Source of the DNA: Flavobacterium kingsejongi
Lineage (GTDB): Bacteria > Bacteroidota > Bacteroidia > Flavobacteriales > Flavobacteriaceae
Direction: 5' to 3'
NCBI RefSeq assembly: GCF_003076475.1
Contig: NZ_CP020919.1
Coordinates: 496,001-560,000, forward strand
DNA: 64,000 nucleotides
The translations under genes were made by a program, and so were the position numbers. Of this stretch, positions 10,312 to 18,786 are shown in pieces. The stretch's first letter is position 1, and each line of letters opens with the position of its first letter. Below the pieces are notes generated by a model. That model was not told the DNA's origin, searched no databases, and was given only the letters and a program-made list of their open reading frames with translations.

Positions 10312-10755
10312 TTATTTTCGCCTTTGCTGGAAGAAGCGTTGCATCAATTCCGCCGCTTCGGTAGCGAGAACTCCTGAAACTACTGCGGTTTTAGGATGTA
10401 ATGTGATCCCCATCGCCCGGTATCCACGTTGGTCATCGGTAGCGCCAAATACAATTTTGGTGATCTGGCTCCAGTACAGCGCTCCGGCACACATCTGGCA
10501 AGGCTCCAGAGTGACATACAGCGTGCATTGCTTTAAATATTTCCCACCTAAAAAATTAGCCGCTGCCGTAATCGACTGCATTTCGGCATGTGCTGTCACA
10601 TCATTCAGCATTTCGGTAAGGTTGTGGGAACGTGCAATCACTTTATTATCAATTACAATCACGGCACCGACCGGAATTTCTCCTTTATCAAAAGCAAACT
10701 CGGCTTCCTGCAATGCTTTTCGCATAAAATAATCGTCGGTAAAAATATTCTCCAT
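10312..10755 (-). CDS. tadA: tRNA-specific adenosine deaminase (TadA-like)
   Basis: A 147-residue zinc deaminase that converts the wobble adenosine of tRNA-Arg(ACG) to inosine. The cytidine-deaminase fold signature is complete: H56-A-E58 (zinc ligand and proton shuttle) and P85-C86-Q-M-C89. TLEPCQMCAGAL and GATDDQRG fit the tRNA-acting TadA branch rather than guanine or cytosine deaminases. The length is typical. The gene diverges from dxs across 93 bp. A candidate minus-strand -7 element (TACTTTTG) is at 10802-10809, and a small hairpin lies in the leader at 10765-10781. Confidence 0.9.
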   Translation of the reverse strand: MENIFTDDYFMRKALQEAEFAFDKGEIPVGAVIVIDNKVIARSHNLTEMLNDVTAHAEMQSITAAANFLGGKYLKQCTLYVTLEPCQMCAGALYWSQITKIVFGATDDQRGYRAMGITLHPKTAVVSGVLATEAAELMQRFFQQRRK

Positions 10756-10764
10756 AGTTGCAAT

Positions 10765-10781
10765 ACGCCCAAAGTGGGCGT
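10765..10781. other. Short hairpin between tadA and dxs
   Basis: ACGCCCA (10765-10771) and TGGGCGT (10775-10781) form a perfect 7-bp stem with a 3-base loop. On the minus strand it sits about 10 bases ahead of the tadA start codon, where it could affect ribosome access. On the plus strand it is followed by TTTT, but no plus-strand gene precedes it. Confidence 0.35.
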
Positions 10782-10821
10782 TTTATATTGATGATTAAAA
10801 ACAAAAGTAGAAACAATATTG

Positions 10822-10829
10822 TAAATTTG
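10822..10829 (+). promoter_or_regulatory. Candidate dxs -7 element (TAAATTTG)
   Basis: This matches the Bacteroidetes -7 consensus TANNTTTG and lies 20 bp before the dxs ATG. No clear -33 TTTG is found at the expected distance, so the call rests on one half of the promoter. Confidence 0.35.
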
Positions 10830-10848
10830 CCTGCTATTACGTTCAATA

Positions 10849-12618
10849 ATGTCAGAAAACCTGCTTTCCCATATCGACACTCCCAAAGACCTGCGCCAGT
10901 TACAGGAAGCCCAGCTTCCTGCAGTAGCCAAAGAGTTGCGCGATTTTATCATTGATATCGTAGCGACCAAGGAAGGGCATTTGGGTGCCAGCCTCGGTGT
11001 GGTAGAACTTACAATTGCCCTGCACTATGTGTTTAATACCCCCCAAGACCTCTTGGTCTGGGATGTAGGGCACCAGGCATACGGCCATAAAATACTGACC
11101 GGACGCCGGGCTATTTTCCATACCAACCGGCAACTGGGCGGTATTTCAGGATTCCCCAAGAGGGATGAAAGCGACTATGATACCTTCGGTGTAGGCCATT
11201 CCTCTACTGCTATTTCTGCCGCTTTAGGCATGGCGATAGCTTCCAACCTGAAGGGAGAAACCGACAAACAGCATATTGCCGTTGTAGGTGATGCTTCCAT
11301 CGCTTCGGGTATGGCCTTTGAAGGGCTGAACCATGCAGGAGTAACTGATGCCAACCTGCTTGTTATCTTAAATGACAATGCCATTGGGATTGATCCCAGT
11401 GTCGGAGCTTTAAAGAACTACCTGACTGCTGTAAAAGAAGGTAAGAATCCACGGGAGAACAATATGATCCGTTCCCTGAACTTCGATTATTCGGGTCCGA
11501 TAGACGGACATGATCTTCCCGCATTAATACGGGAACTGAAACGCCTTAAAAACATTCGTGGCCCAAAATTCCTGCACATCATTACGACCAAAGGCAAAGG
11601 CCTAAGACAAGCCGAAGAAGATCAGGTGACCTATCATGCGCCCGGGAAGTTTGACAAGATAACCGGAGAGATCCCTTTTAAATCAGAAGACCATATGCCT
11701 CCCAAATTCCAGGATGTCTTCGGACTTACGGTATTGGATTTGGCACAAAAAAATAAAAAAATAATTGGGATTACACCTGCCATGCCTTCAGGAAGTTCCC
11801 TAAAATATATGATGGAAGCCCTACCCGACCGCGCCTTTGATGTAGGCATTGCCGAACAGCATGCCGTGACCCTCTCTGCAGGCATGGCCACTCAGGGGAT
11901 GATCGTCTATTGTAACATTTATTCCACTTTTTTACAACGGGCTTACGACCAGGTAATCCATGATGTTGCCTTGCAAAATTTGCCTGTTATCTTTTGCCTG
12001 GATCGTGCGGGATTGGTAGGAGAAGATGGTGCCACCCATCATGGTGTTTTTGACATTGCCTACCTGCGTTGCATCCCGAATATGATCCTGTTTTCACCCC
12101 GCAACGAAATTGCCCTGCGCAATATATTATATACTGCCCAAACCGGACTGGAACATCCAATAGCCATTCGGTATCCTCGTGGCAGGGGCACTATCATCGA
12201 CTGGCAGCAGCCATACGAAAAAATTGAAATTGGCAAAGCGTCATTGCTAAAAGAAGGTTCCCGCACCGCAGTATTATCACACGGTCCGATTGGGATGAAT
12301 GTGACACTGGCTTTTGATCAAATGGAAGGTACCGAAGCCTTCGCCCATTATGATTTCTCTTTTGTAAAACCGCTTGATATCCCATTGTTACACAGTATCT
12401 TTACCACATTTAAAAACATAGTCACGATTGAAGACGGAACCGTAATCGGTGGTTTCGGAAGTGCCATTGTTGAATTTGCAAATGAACATAATTACCGTAT
12501 TCCTGTTAAAGTACTCGGTATTCCTGATACATTTATAGAGCATGGAACTGTAGCCGAACTACAACATTCCAGCAAAATTGACGTTAAAAACCTTATAAAC
12601 ATTTTTTCTTTACTGTAA
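10849..12618 (+). CDS. dxs: 1-deoxy-D-xylulose-5-phosphate synthase
   Basis: First enzyme of the MEP isoprenoid pathway. It condenses pyruvate and glyceraldehyde 3-phosphate with thiamine diphosphate. The 589-residue protein has the transketolase layout: an N-terminal TPP-binding domain with HLGASLGVVELT, VWDVGHQAYGHKILTGR and the GDASIASGMAFEG...NDN diphosphate motif, then a pyrimidine-binding domain (DVGIAEQHAVTLSAGMA) and a C-terminal domain (TIEDGTVIGGFGSA). It is slightly shorter than the Escherichia coli enzyme, as is usual in Flavobacteriia. The start fits the conserved N-terminus. A DUF3078 gene follows 43 bp later and is probably cotranscribed. Confidence 0.95.
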   Translation: MSENLLSHIDTPKDLRQLQEAQLPAVAKELRDFIIDIVATKEGHLGASLGVVELTIALHYVFNTPQDLLVWDVGHQAYGHKILTGRRAIFHTNRQLGGISGFPKRDESDYDTFGVGHSSTAISAALGMAIASNLKGETDKQHIAVVGDASIASGMAFEGLNHAGVTDANLLVILNDNAIGIDPSVGALKNYLTAVKEGKNPRENNMIRSLNFDYSGPIDGHDLPALIRELKRLKNIRGPKFLHIITTKGKGLRQAEEDQVTYHAPGKFDKITGEIPFKSEDHMPPKFQDVFGLTVLDLAQKNKKIIGITPAMPSGSSLKYMMEALPDRAFDVGIAEQHAVTLSAGMATQGMIVYCNIYSTFLQRAYDQVIHDVALQNLPVIFCLDRAGLVGEDGATHHGVFDIAYLRCIPNMILFSPRNEIALRNILYTAQTGLEHPIAIRYPRGRGTIIDWQQPYEKIEIGKASLLKEGSRTAVLSHGPIGMNVTLAFDQMEGTEAFAHYDFSFVKPLDIPLLHSIFTTFKNIVTIEDGTVIGGFGSAIVEFANEHNYRIPVKVLGIPDTFIEHGTVAELQHSSKIDVKNLINIFSLL

Positions 12619-12661
12619 AATCAAGATTTTTGCAGCAAACACAAAATCCAGAATACTTGCC

Positions 12662-13612
12662 ATGAGAAACTTACCCCTAATCTTCGGGTTCCTTTTGATC
12701 CTATTCACCTCTTCCGCTATTGCTCAAAGTGAAATCATCACTACCAAACCTGATACGATTTCCTATTGGAAGGGTAAAAATGAAATAGGGCTTGATGTGA
12801 GCCAAATTGCCTTTATGAACTGGAGTATTGGTGGAAACAGTTCCATTTCAGGATTACTCAAAGGAAAGTTTACCCGTACCTATGAAAAAAACAATGTTAC
12901 CTGGTTCAATGAAGTGCTGATGCGTTATGGGATCAACAAACAGGAAGACCGGGAACTTCGCAAAACCGATGATGCGATACAGATCAACTCTACCTTTGGC
13001 TATCGGAACGATACCATATCGAAGTGGTACCATAGTGCCAAATTTAATTTCAACACCCAGTTCACCGATGGATATTCCTATCCCAACCGGGAAATTGCCA
13101 TCTCAAAACCTTTTGCCCCGGCGTATGTGTTTCTAGGTATTGGTGCGGAATACATTAACAAAGAAGAAAAATTAAATTTCTATATCTCCCCATTGACGCA
13201 AAAGACAACATTGGTTTTGGACGAAAGGCTAGCCAATCAGGGTTCTTTCGGTGTACAGCCTGCCGTGTATGACGAAGATGGAAACATGATCAGCAGTGGT
13301 AAAAAATCAAAAACCGAATTGGGATTCCTGGTTACCAACCACTGGAAAACCAATGTCTATAAAAACATTACCTTCGAAAACAGGCTGAGCTTATATTCCG
13401 ATTACATTAATAAGTTTGGTAACATCGATGTCGATTGGCAAATGCAACTGGACTTTGTCGTCAACGAATATGTTAAGGCCAACATTGGTACCCACCTCAT
13501 TTATGATGATGATATCAAAGCCAAAGAAGAAATTAACGGGCAACAAGTAACCGTAGGCCCGAAAGTACAGTTAAAACAAACGCTTGGTATTGGGCTTACG
13601 TATCTTTTTTAG
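12662..13612 (+). CDS. DUF3078 family outer-membrane protein
   Basis: A 316-residue exported protein. The signal peptide runs to about residue 21 (SSAIAQ). The mature part is rich in alternating aromatic and polar strands (FNEVLMRYGINKQ, KFNFNTQFTDGYSYPNRE) and ends in GLTYLF. The terminal phenylalanine is typical of outer-membrane beta barrels. The sequence has the look of DUF3078, a Bacteroidetes family commonly found next to dxs; its molecular role is unknown to me. It lies 43 bp after dxs with a strong terminator behind it, so the two probably form one transcript. Confidence 0.8.
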   Translation: MRNLPLIFGFLLILFTSSAIAQSEIITTKPDTISYWKGKNEIGLDVSQIAFMNWSIGGNSSISGLLKGKFTRTYEKNNVTWFNEVLMRYGINKQEDRELRKTDDAIQINSTFGYRNDTISKWYHSAKFNFNTQFTDGYSYPNREIAISKPFAPAYVFLGIGAEYINKEEKLNFYISPLTQKTTLVLDERLANQGSFGVQPAVYDEDGNMISSGKKSKTELGFLVTNHWKTNVYKNITFENRLSLYSDYINKFGNIDVDWQMQLDFVVNEYVKANIGTHLIYDDDIKAKEEINGQQVTVGPKVQLKQTLGIGLTYLF

Positions 13613-13642
13613 GTACAAGAGCATTCCAACATAACATCCCTT

Positions 13643-13676
13643 AAGGGACTGACTCCAAAGTCAGTCCCTTTTTTTA
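13643..13676 (+). terminator. Rho-independent terminator of the dxs transcript
   Basis: AAGGGACTGACT (13643-13654) and AGTCAGTCCCTT (13659-13670) form a 12-bp perfect stem with a 4-base loop, followed by a run of T. It starts 30 bp after the DUF3078 stop codon. Confidence 0.85.
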
Positions 13677-13749
13677 TAGGCAACAATCTTTAGAATCCCT
13701 TTTTCCTGCTTCCAGACCCGGATAGCTTGCTGCCCAGCAACAAATTCCG

Positions 13750-14026
13750 GGTCCGGAACCAGGATGACCTACCTCTATAACCAGGATTTCCTGGTCCGGA
13801 ACCAGGATGACCTACCTCTATAACCAGGATTTCGTGGTCCAGAACCAGGATGACCTACCTTTATAACCAGGATTTCCTGGTCCGGAACCAGGATGGCCTA
13901 CCTCTATAACCAGGATTTCGGGGTCCGGAACCAGGATGGCCTACCTATACAACCAGGATTTCACGGTCTGGAACCGGGATGACCTACCTCTATAACCAGG
14001 ATTTCACGGTCTGGAACCGGGATGGC
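13750..14026. repeat. 43-bp tandem minisatellite, about 6.5 copies
   Basis: The GTCCGG/GTCTGG anchor recurs at 13751, 13794, 13837, 13880, 13923, 13966 and 14009, exactly 43 bp apart each time. Each unit holds AACCAGGAT twice, about 22 and 21 bp apart, so the unit is an older duplication. In the units that read TCCTGGT CCGGA ACCAGGA the joint can fold into a 7-bp hairpin; in other units the left arm varies (TCG or TCA). The period is not a multiple of three and no frame runs through it, so it is noncoding. The last unit breaks off at the left end of an IS256-family element. Confidence 0.88.
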
Positions 14027-14167
14027 ATGGGAGTAGTCGTTAGATTGTGTAAACGTAGAAATTGATTTTAATTTGATTTGAGATTTTAAGGCTTAGCCAA
14101 AAAACAACAGATCATTAAGTATAGAATTTAAAAGAACTACATTTAAATAATTTAAAAAGAGCGGATT

Positions 14168-14642
14168 ATGATCGAAGATGGTAAATTACCCAAAGATTTT
14201 GCAAAGCAATTTAAAAACAAAGAAGACTTCCATACTTTTTTTCAAGACCTGTATAAACAAGGCATTGAACAGCTACTCCAGGGAGAATTGGATGCTCATC
14301 TGGGATATGAGAAGCATAATATTGACGGATACAATACAGGCAATAGCCGTAATGGTTCTTTCTCAAAGAATATAAAATCAGAGACTTTGGGCAATATGGT
14401 CCTGGCTATTCCCCGGGATAGAAATGGTGAATTCGAGCCTCAGGTCATCGGAAAAGGCCAATCGATGAGTGAAAAGATTGAAGATGCTATTTTAGGAATG
14501 TACAGTCGTGGAATGACCCGTAGTGATATTGTAGAACAAGTTAAAGAAGTTTATGGGATATCAGTAAGTGAGTCCACGATTTCGACCATCTCTGATAGAA
14601 TACTGGCTGATGTTGATTTATGGACTAAAAGGGCTTTAGAAC
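14168..14642 (+). pseudogene. IS256-family transposase, N-terminal half (interrupted)
   Basis: This encodes the first ~158 residues of a Mutator/IS256-type transposase, identical in protein sequence to the start of the intact copy on the other strand. The frame reads into the inserted inner element after ALE and stops at 14677 after an irrelevant RDWSKFCVNSS tail. It holds the N-terminal DNA-binding region (GYEKHNIDGYNTGNSRNG, SVSESTIS) but none of the catalytic acidic residues except what lies in the separated 3' half. It cannot be functional alone. Confidence 0.88.
14635..14642. repeat. Target-site duplication, left copy (TTTAGAAC)
   Basis: TTTAGAAC directly before the inner element's end is repeated at 16025-16032 directly after its other end. 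The intact transposase gene has this sequence once. A preceding C is also shared, so the duplication is 8 or 9 bp, the usual size for IS256-family insertion. Confidence 0.85.
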
Positions 14643-16024
14643 GAGACTGGTCGAAATTTTGTGTAAACAGTTCTTAGTGTTTAATATTACACCTTTCTCC
14701 AAATATGACCAAGAACTGATTCATGATTAATCCCCAGCTTGGTATTGCATTTATCCAGCTTTTTTCACAATTTTGTATTGCTAAATAGACTGATTTCTTG
14801 ACGCTTTTTTCATCTGGGAACTGCACTTTTGTTTTGGTATATTTTCTAATTCCCCTGTTTAAGTTTTCTATTGTATTTGTGGTGTACATTATTTTCCTGA
14901 TTTCAGCAGGATAGGCCAAAAAAGGCATGAGATTTTCCCAATTCTTTTCCCAGGAGCAAACGGCATATTTATATTTTGCTTCCCAGTTTTTTTTAAATTC
15001 AGCCAGAGCTAAAACGGCTTCTTCCTGATTTATTGCAGTATATACTTCTTTCATTGCACTGCAAAATGCTTTTCTATCCTTAACTACTACAAACTTAAGG
15101 CTATTCCTTATTTGATGAACAATGCAAAGCTGGGATTCTGTATTTGGAAAAACACCTCTGATAGCTTTTGTAAATCCGGTAAGGTTATCTGTACAGGCAA
15201 TGAGAATATCCTTTACTCCACGAGATTTTATGTCAGAGAGTACAGTCATCCAAAATGAAGCCGACTCTTCTTTATTTAGCCACATTCCTAATACTTCTTT
15301 CTTACCATCTGTTTTTAGTCCGATTACAATGTAAATTGCATGGTTTTCATATTTCCCATCTGTTCTTACTTTCATATGCACAGCATCCATCCAAACAATC
15401 AGATACTGTGGTTCTAAAGCCCTTTTAGTCCATAAATCAACATCAGCCAGTATTCTATCAGAGATGGTCGAAATCGTGGACTCACTTACTGATATCCCAT
15501 AAACTTCTTTAACTTGTTCTACAATATCACTACGGGTCATTCCACGACTGTACATTCCTAAAATAGCATCTTCAATCTTTTCACTCATCGATTGGCCTTT
15601 TCCGATGACCTGAGGCTCGAATTCACCATTTCTATCCCGGGGAATAGCCAGGACCATATTGCCCAAAGTCTCTGATTTTATATTCTTTGAGAAAGAACCA
15701 TTACGGCTATTGCCTGTATTGTATCCGTCAATATTATGCTTCTCATATCCCAGATGAGCATCCAATTCTCCCTGGAGTAGTTGTTCAATGCCTTGTTTAT
15801 ACAGGTCTTGAAAAAAAGTATGGAAGTCTTCTTTGTTTTTAAATTGCTTTGCAAAATCTTTGGGTAATTTACCATCTTCGATCATAATCCGCTCTTTTTA
15901 AATTATTTAAATGTAGTTCTTTTAAATTCTATACTTAATGATCTGTTGTTTTTTGGCTAAGCCTTAAAATCTCAAATCAAATTAAAATCAATTTCTACGT
16001 TTACACAATCTAACGACTACTCCC
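14643..16024 (-). mobile_element. Inner, intact IS256-family element
   Basis: A complete 1382-bp element in minus orientation. Its transposase-proximal end (16024, reading GGGAGTAGTCG) and distal end (14643, reading GAGACTGGTCG) are the same inverted termini seen on the outer element. It inserted into codon ~158 of the outer element's transposase gene and left an 8- or 9-bp duplication. The two copies are nearly identical; I noticed one synonymous change (CAG to CAA in the region coding IEQLLQ), so the event is recent. Confidence 0.9.
14674..15885 (-). CDS. IS256-family (Mutator-type) transposase, intact
   Basis: A 403-residue transposase with the full family layout: N-terminal HTH-like region, then a DDE catalytic core with the first Asp in IVWMDAVHMKVR, the second in IACTDNLTGF, the C/H motif LCIVHQIRNS and the late Glu in NTIENLNRGIRKYTKTK. 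The length is normal for IS256 relatives. The start ATG at 15885 follows AAAGAGCGGATT. The protein could also act on the disrupted outer copy, because both carry the same ends. Confidence 0.94.
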   Translation of the reverse strand: MIEDGKLPKDFAKQFKNKEDFHTFFQDLYKQGIEQLLQGELDAHLGYEKHNIDGYNTGNSRNGSFSKNIKSETLGNMVLAIPRDRNGEFEPQVIGKGQSMSEKIEDAILGMYSRGMTRSDIVEQVKEVYGISVSESTISTISDRILADVDLWTKRALEPQYLIVWMDAVHMKVRTDGKYENHAIYIVIGLKTDGKKEVLGMWLNKEESASFWMTVLSDIKSRGVKDILIACTDNLTGFTKAIRGVFPNTESQLCIVHQIRNSLKFVVVKDRKAFCSAMKEVYTAINQEEAVLALAEFKKNWEAKYKYAVCSWEKNWENLMPFLAYPAEIRKIMYTTNTIENLNRGIRKYTKTKVQFPDEKSVKKSVYLAIQNCEKSWINAIPSWGLIMNQFLVIFGERCNIKH

Positions 16025-16032
16025 TTTAGAAC
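16025..16032. repeat. Target-site duplication, right copy (TTTAGAAC)
   Basis: This is the second copy of the octamer at 14635-14642. It directly abuts the inner element and continues into ACAGTATCTG, the next codons of the interrupted transposase. Confidence 0.85.
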
Positions 16033-16769
16033 CACAGTATCTGATTGTTTGGATGGATGCTGTGCATATGAAAGTAAGAACAGATGGGAAATATGAAAAC
16101 CATGCAATTTACATTGTAATCGGACTAAAAACAGATGGTAAGAAAGAAGTATTAGGAATGTGGCTAAATAAAGAAGAGTCGGCTTCATTTTGGATGACTG
16201 TACTCTCTGACATAAAATCTCGTGGAGTAAAGGATATTCTCATTGCCTGTACAGATAACCTTACCGGATTTACAAAAGCTATCAGAGGTGTTTTTCCAAA
16301 TACAGAATCCCAGCTTTGCATTGTTCATCAAATAAGGAATAGCCTTAAGTTTGTAGTAGTTAAGGATAGAAAAGCATTTTGCAGTGCAATGAAAGAAGTA
16401 TATACTGCAATAAATCAGGAAGAAGCCGTTTTAGCTCTGGCTGAATTTAAAAAAAACTGGGAAGCAAAATATAAATATGCCGTTTGCTCCTGGGAAAAGA
16501 ATTGGGAAAATCTCATGCCTTTTTTGGCCTATCCTGCTGAAATCAGGAAAATAATGTACACCACAAATACAATAGAAAACTTAAACAGGGGAATTAGAAA
16601 ATATACCAAAACAAAAGTGCAGTTCCCAGATGAAAAAAGCGTCAAGAAATCAGTCTATTTAGCAATACAAAATTGTGAAAAAAGCTGGATAAATGCAATA
16701 CCAAGCTGGGGATTAATCATGAATCAGTTCTTGGTCATATTTGGAGAAAGGTGTAATATTAAACACTAA
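16026..16769 (+). pseudogene. IS256-family transposase, C-terminal half (interrupted)
   Basis: This is the 3' part of the outer transposase gene. The frame is open from the insertion point (LEPQYLIVWMDAVHMK) to the normal stop at 16769, and the protein sequence equals the intact copy. It contains the whole DDE core but lacks the N-terminal DNA-binding half. The first ATG in frame is at 16053, so a catalytic fragment could only be made if transcribed from within the inner element. It is best treated as a pseudogene fragment. Confidence 0.87.
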
Positions 16770-16850
16770 GAACTGTTTACACAAAATTTCGACCAGTCTC
16801 CCGATGAGATCCTGCAAACGCAACATCCACACTCCTTCTTTATACAACAA

Positions 16851-16884
16851 ATGCAAAAAGGAGCACTATGGCTCCCTTTTGCAT
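16851..16884 (-). terminator. Hairpin terminator downstream of dgt
   Basis: ATGCAAAAAGGAGC (16851-16864) pairs with GCTCCCTTTTGCAT (16871-16884), 13 of 14 bases, across a 6-base loop. It lies 20 bp after the dgt stop. The U-tail is weak in both directions. Confidence 0.5.
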
Positions 16885-16903
16885 TTATATTGATATCAAT
16901 TCA

Positions 16904-18247
16904 TTACAGCTTTTGGCCGGTAACGGTATTGTATAGTATCAGGGCATTTCCATCCGTAAGCAACGAGATAAAATGACAGATATGCAACAACCTATCGTAC
17001 AGCTCATTCTTTTCAACGGTAAATTTTTCCGGTAACAGTTTAAGCAATAGCTTATCATAACTGGTTGCCTGGCCGTCAAAATCATTATTATAAGCCGTAA
17101 TAAACTTCTCCAATAACACATTGATGATCTGGTATCCTGTAAGCTCTTTTTCGACCACCTCACGGCTTTGGTAAATATTTTTGACGCTGAGTTTGATAAT
17201 ATCATCCATCTGCGCTTTATACTGGCTTTTATCCGTCAGTGCATACGGAAATTTCCCCGCCAGGATCAGTTCCTCATTTTCAATAAATACCTTTACCGCA
17301 TCCTGAATCAGGCTCCCGATAGCCAAAGCTCTCAGGTAACTGATCCGGTCTTCCTTAGTGGTAAGTGTATTATATTTTTCACGGATATTGTCTTTGACCA
17401 GTTTGATCAGGTATTCGAGCGCAAAATCTTCGTCGATCAGCCCCAGGTTAATCCCATCTTCAAAATCAATGATCGTATAACAAATGTCATCGGCTGCTTC
17501 TACAAGATAAGCCAACGGATGCCGTTCGTATCCAATATCATCTCCCGTTTTATTGGGGATAAGCCCTAATTCTTCTGCAACTTCCTTAAAGAAAGCTTTA
17601 TCGGGCTGAAAGAAACCATATTTTTTATCGGCAATTGCTTTGGTTGGTTTTTTCGGAAGGCTTTCTTTCGGGTATTTCATAAATGCGCCCAAAGTAGCAT
17701 AGGTAATCCGCAAACCCCCTTCAATACCCGGACGTGTAGCAGACAATACCGAAAAACCATTCGCGTTTCCTTCAAAATCTACCAAATCCTGCCATTGTTT
17801 TGCAGTCAACTGGCTCTTATATTGCTGCCCGTTTCCGGTTTTAAAATATTCACCAATTGCTTTCTCACCGGAATGCCCAAAAGGTGGGTTCCCGATATCA
17901 TGCGACAGGCAGGCGGCGGCCACGATTGCGCCGAAATCATTGGGCTGATACCCGTGTATTTCCTGTAAATGCGGATACTTTTCTATAATTTTTTTCCCAA
18001 CCAAACGGCCAATAGAGCGGCCAACCACCGAAACTTCCAAACTGTGGGTCAGCCGGGTATGAACGAAATCGGTTTTGGATAGTGGAATCACCTGCGTTTT
18101 ATCCTGCAGGCTTCGGAAAGCCGAGGAAAAGATGATCCGGTCATAATCAACCTCGAATCCCAAACGGGTATCATCCTGTTCTTTACGTAATCTTTTATTT
18201 TTATCGCCTTGTCTTTTCAGGGACAAAAGCTGTTCCCAATGCATCAT
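16904..18247 (-). CDS. dgt: Deoxyguanosinetriphosphate triphosphohydrolase
   Basis: An HD-domain enzyme that splits dGTP to deoxyguanosine and triphosphate, limiting dNTP pools. The 447-residue protein begins with RLRKEQDDTRLGFEVDYDRI and RSLQDKTQV, followed by HTRLTHSLEV and LSHDIGNPPFGHSGE, which supply the H...HD...D metal site, and HPLAYLVEAADDICYTIIDFED. The length fits the bacterial dGTPase family. It is the last gene of a minus-strand run with the RDD protein (3 bp gap) and a small unknown gene (8 bp gap), just downstream of nrdBA. The context is therefore nucleotide pool control. Confidence 0.92.
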   Translation of the reverse strand: MMHWEQLLSLKRQGDKNKRLRKEQDDTRLGFEVDYDRIIFSSAFRSLQDKTQVIPLSKTDFVHTRLTHSLEVSVVGRSIGRLVGKKIIEKYPHLQEIHGYQPNDFGAIVAAACLSHDIGNPPFGHSGEKAIGEYFKTGNGQQYKSQLTAKQWQDLVDFEGNANGFSVLSATRPGIEGGLRITYATLGAFMKYPKESLPKKPTKAIADKKYGFFQPDKAFFKEVAEELGLIPNKTGDDIGYERHPLAYLVEAADDICYTIIDFEDGINLGLIDEDFALEYLIKLVKDNIREKYNTLTTKEDRISYLRALAIGSLIQDAVKVFIENEELILAGKFPYALTDKSQYKAQMDDIIKLSVKNIYQSREVVEKELTGYQIINVLLEKFITAYNNDFDGQATSYDKLLLKLLPEKFTVEKNELYDRLLHICHFISLLTDGNALILYNTVTGQKL

Positions 18248-18250
18248 ATA

Positions 18251-18778
18251 TTATAGGTTTTGTCCAATCTGTTTTAAAGAATAAAAAGCTTCCTTTTTAG
18301 TAACCAAAAGTGATTCTTTTACTACGTAGGTCTTAGAAATGCTATCATGCCAACTTTTTCCAGGTTCTCCAAAAAAGGAAAGAGGTTCAAAAGGAATAAG
18401 ACGGCAAAAGGTGCGTAACAGTATATTTTTAAACTTTGGTTTTTTACCAAACTCATCAACTACACGTGTCTTGGTAATGTATTTTCCAATCGTTTTAGCA
18501 AAACAAACTTCAAAAAAAACATAATATCCGAGCACTGCAGAAATTTCAAAAAGCAGCCATGCAGTAGGACCTGAATCTGCCATTATATTTTCTATAAACA
18601 TTGCCAGTGCCATACTTCCTGTTAATTCACAAAAAACGCGAACGCAAAAACCGAATAAAAAGAAGCTGAATAATATGGCAATTACGTCAATAGCGAAGTT
18701 TACAAAACGCCTTCCATTTGCAGCATAAAGTGACGAATCAATTCGAAAAACTTCTAAATCTGGATTTTCAGTAACCAC
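18251..18778 (-). CDS. RDD family membrane protein
   Basis: A 175-residue inner-membrane protein. AANGRRFVNFAIDVIAI near residue 20 provides the Arg and the first Asp of the RDD signature, in the first of about three hydrophobic segments (roughly 30-50, 80-110). The later KTRVVDEFGKKPKFKNILLRTFCRLIPFEPLSFF stretch is typical for the family's C-terminal part. RDD proteins are poorly characterised; some act in ion or solute transport. It is wedged between a small unknown gene and dgt with gaps of 8 and 3 bp, so the three are almost certainly cotranscribed. Confidence 0.85.
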   Translation of the reverse strand: MVTENPDLEVFRIDSSLYAANGRRFVNFAIDVIAILFSFFLFGFCVRVFCELTGSMALAMFIENIMADSGPTAWLLFEISAVLGYYVFFEVCFAKTIGKYITKTRVVDEFGKKPKFKNILLRTFCRLIPFEPLSFFGEPGKSWHDSISKTYVVKESLLVTKKEAFYSLKQIGQNL

Positions 18779-18786
18779 AACTTTAC

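Larger units (their letters stand above)
14029..16800 (+). mobile_element. Outer IS256-family element, split by a second copy
   Basis: The left end (14029-14054) and right end (16775-16800) are imperfect inverted repeats (19 of 26 matching), both containing TGTGTAAAC. The element's 5' half runs 14029-14642 and its 3' half resumes at 16033, or at 16025 counting the duplicated target. Removing the inner copy and one target repeat gives 1382 bp, exactly the length of the inner copy. Outer flanks (GATGGCAT before, CCGATGAG after) are not direct repeats, so the original target duplication is gone. Confidence 0.85.

Noticed and set aside
13750-14026. CRISPR array
   Set aside because: The 43-bp units abut with no unique spacers, and no cas genes are nearby; it is a tandem repeat.
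14168-14677. Stand-alone 169-residue transposase
   Set aside because: The last 11 residues are read from the inserted copy's terminal repeat; it is the broken half of a 403-residue gene.
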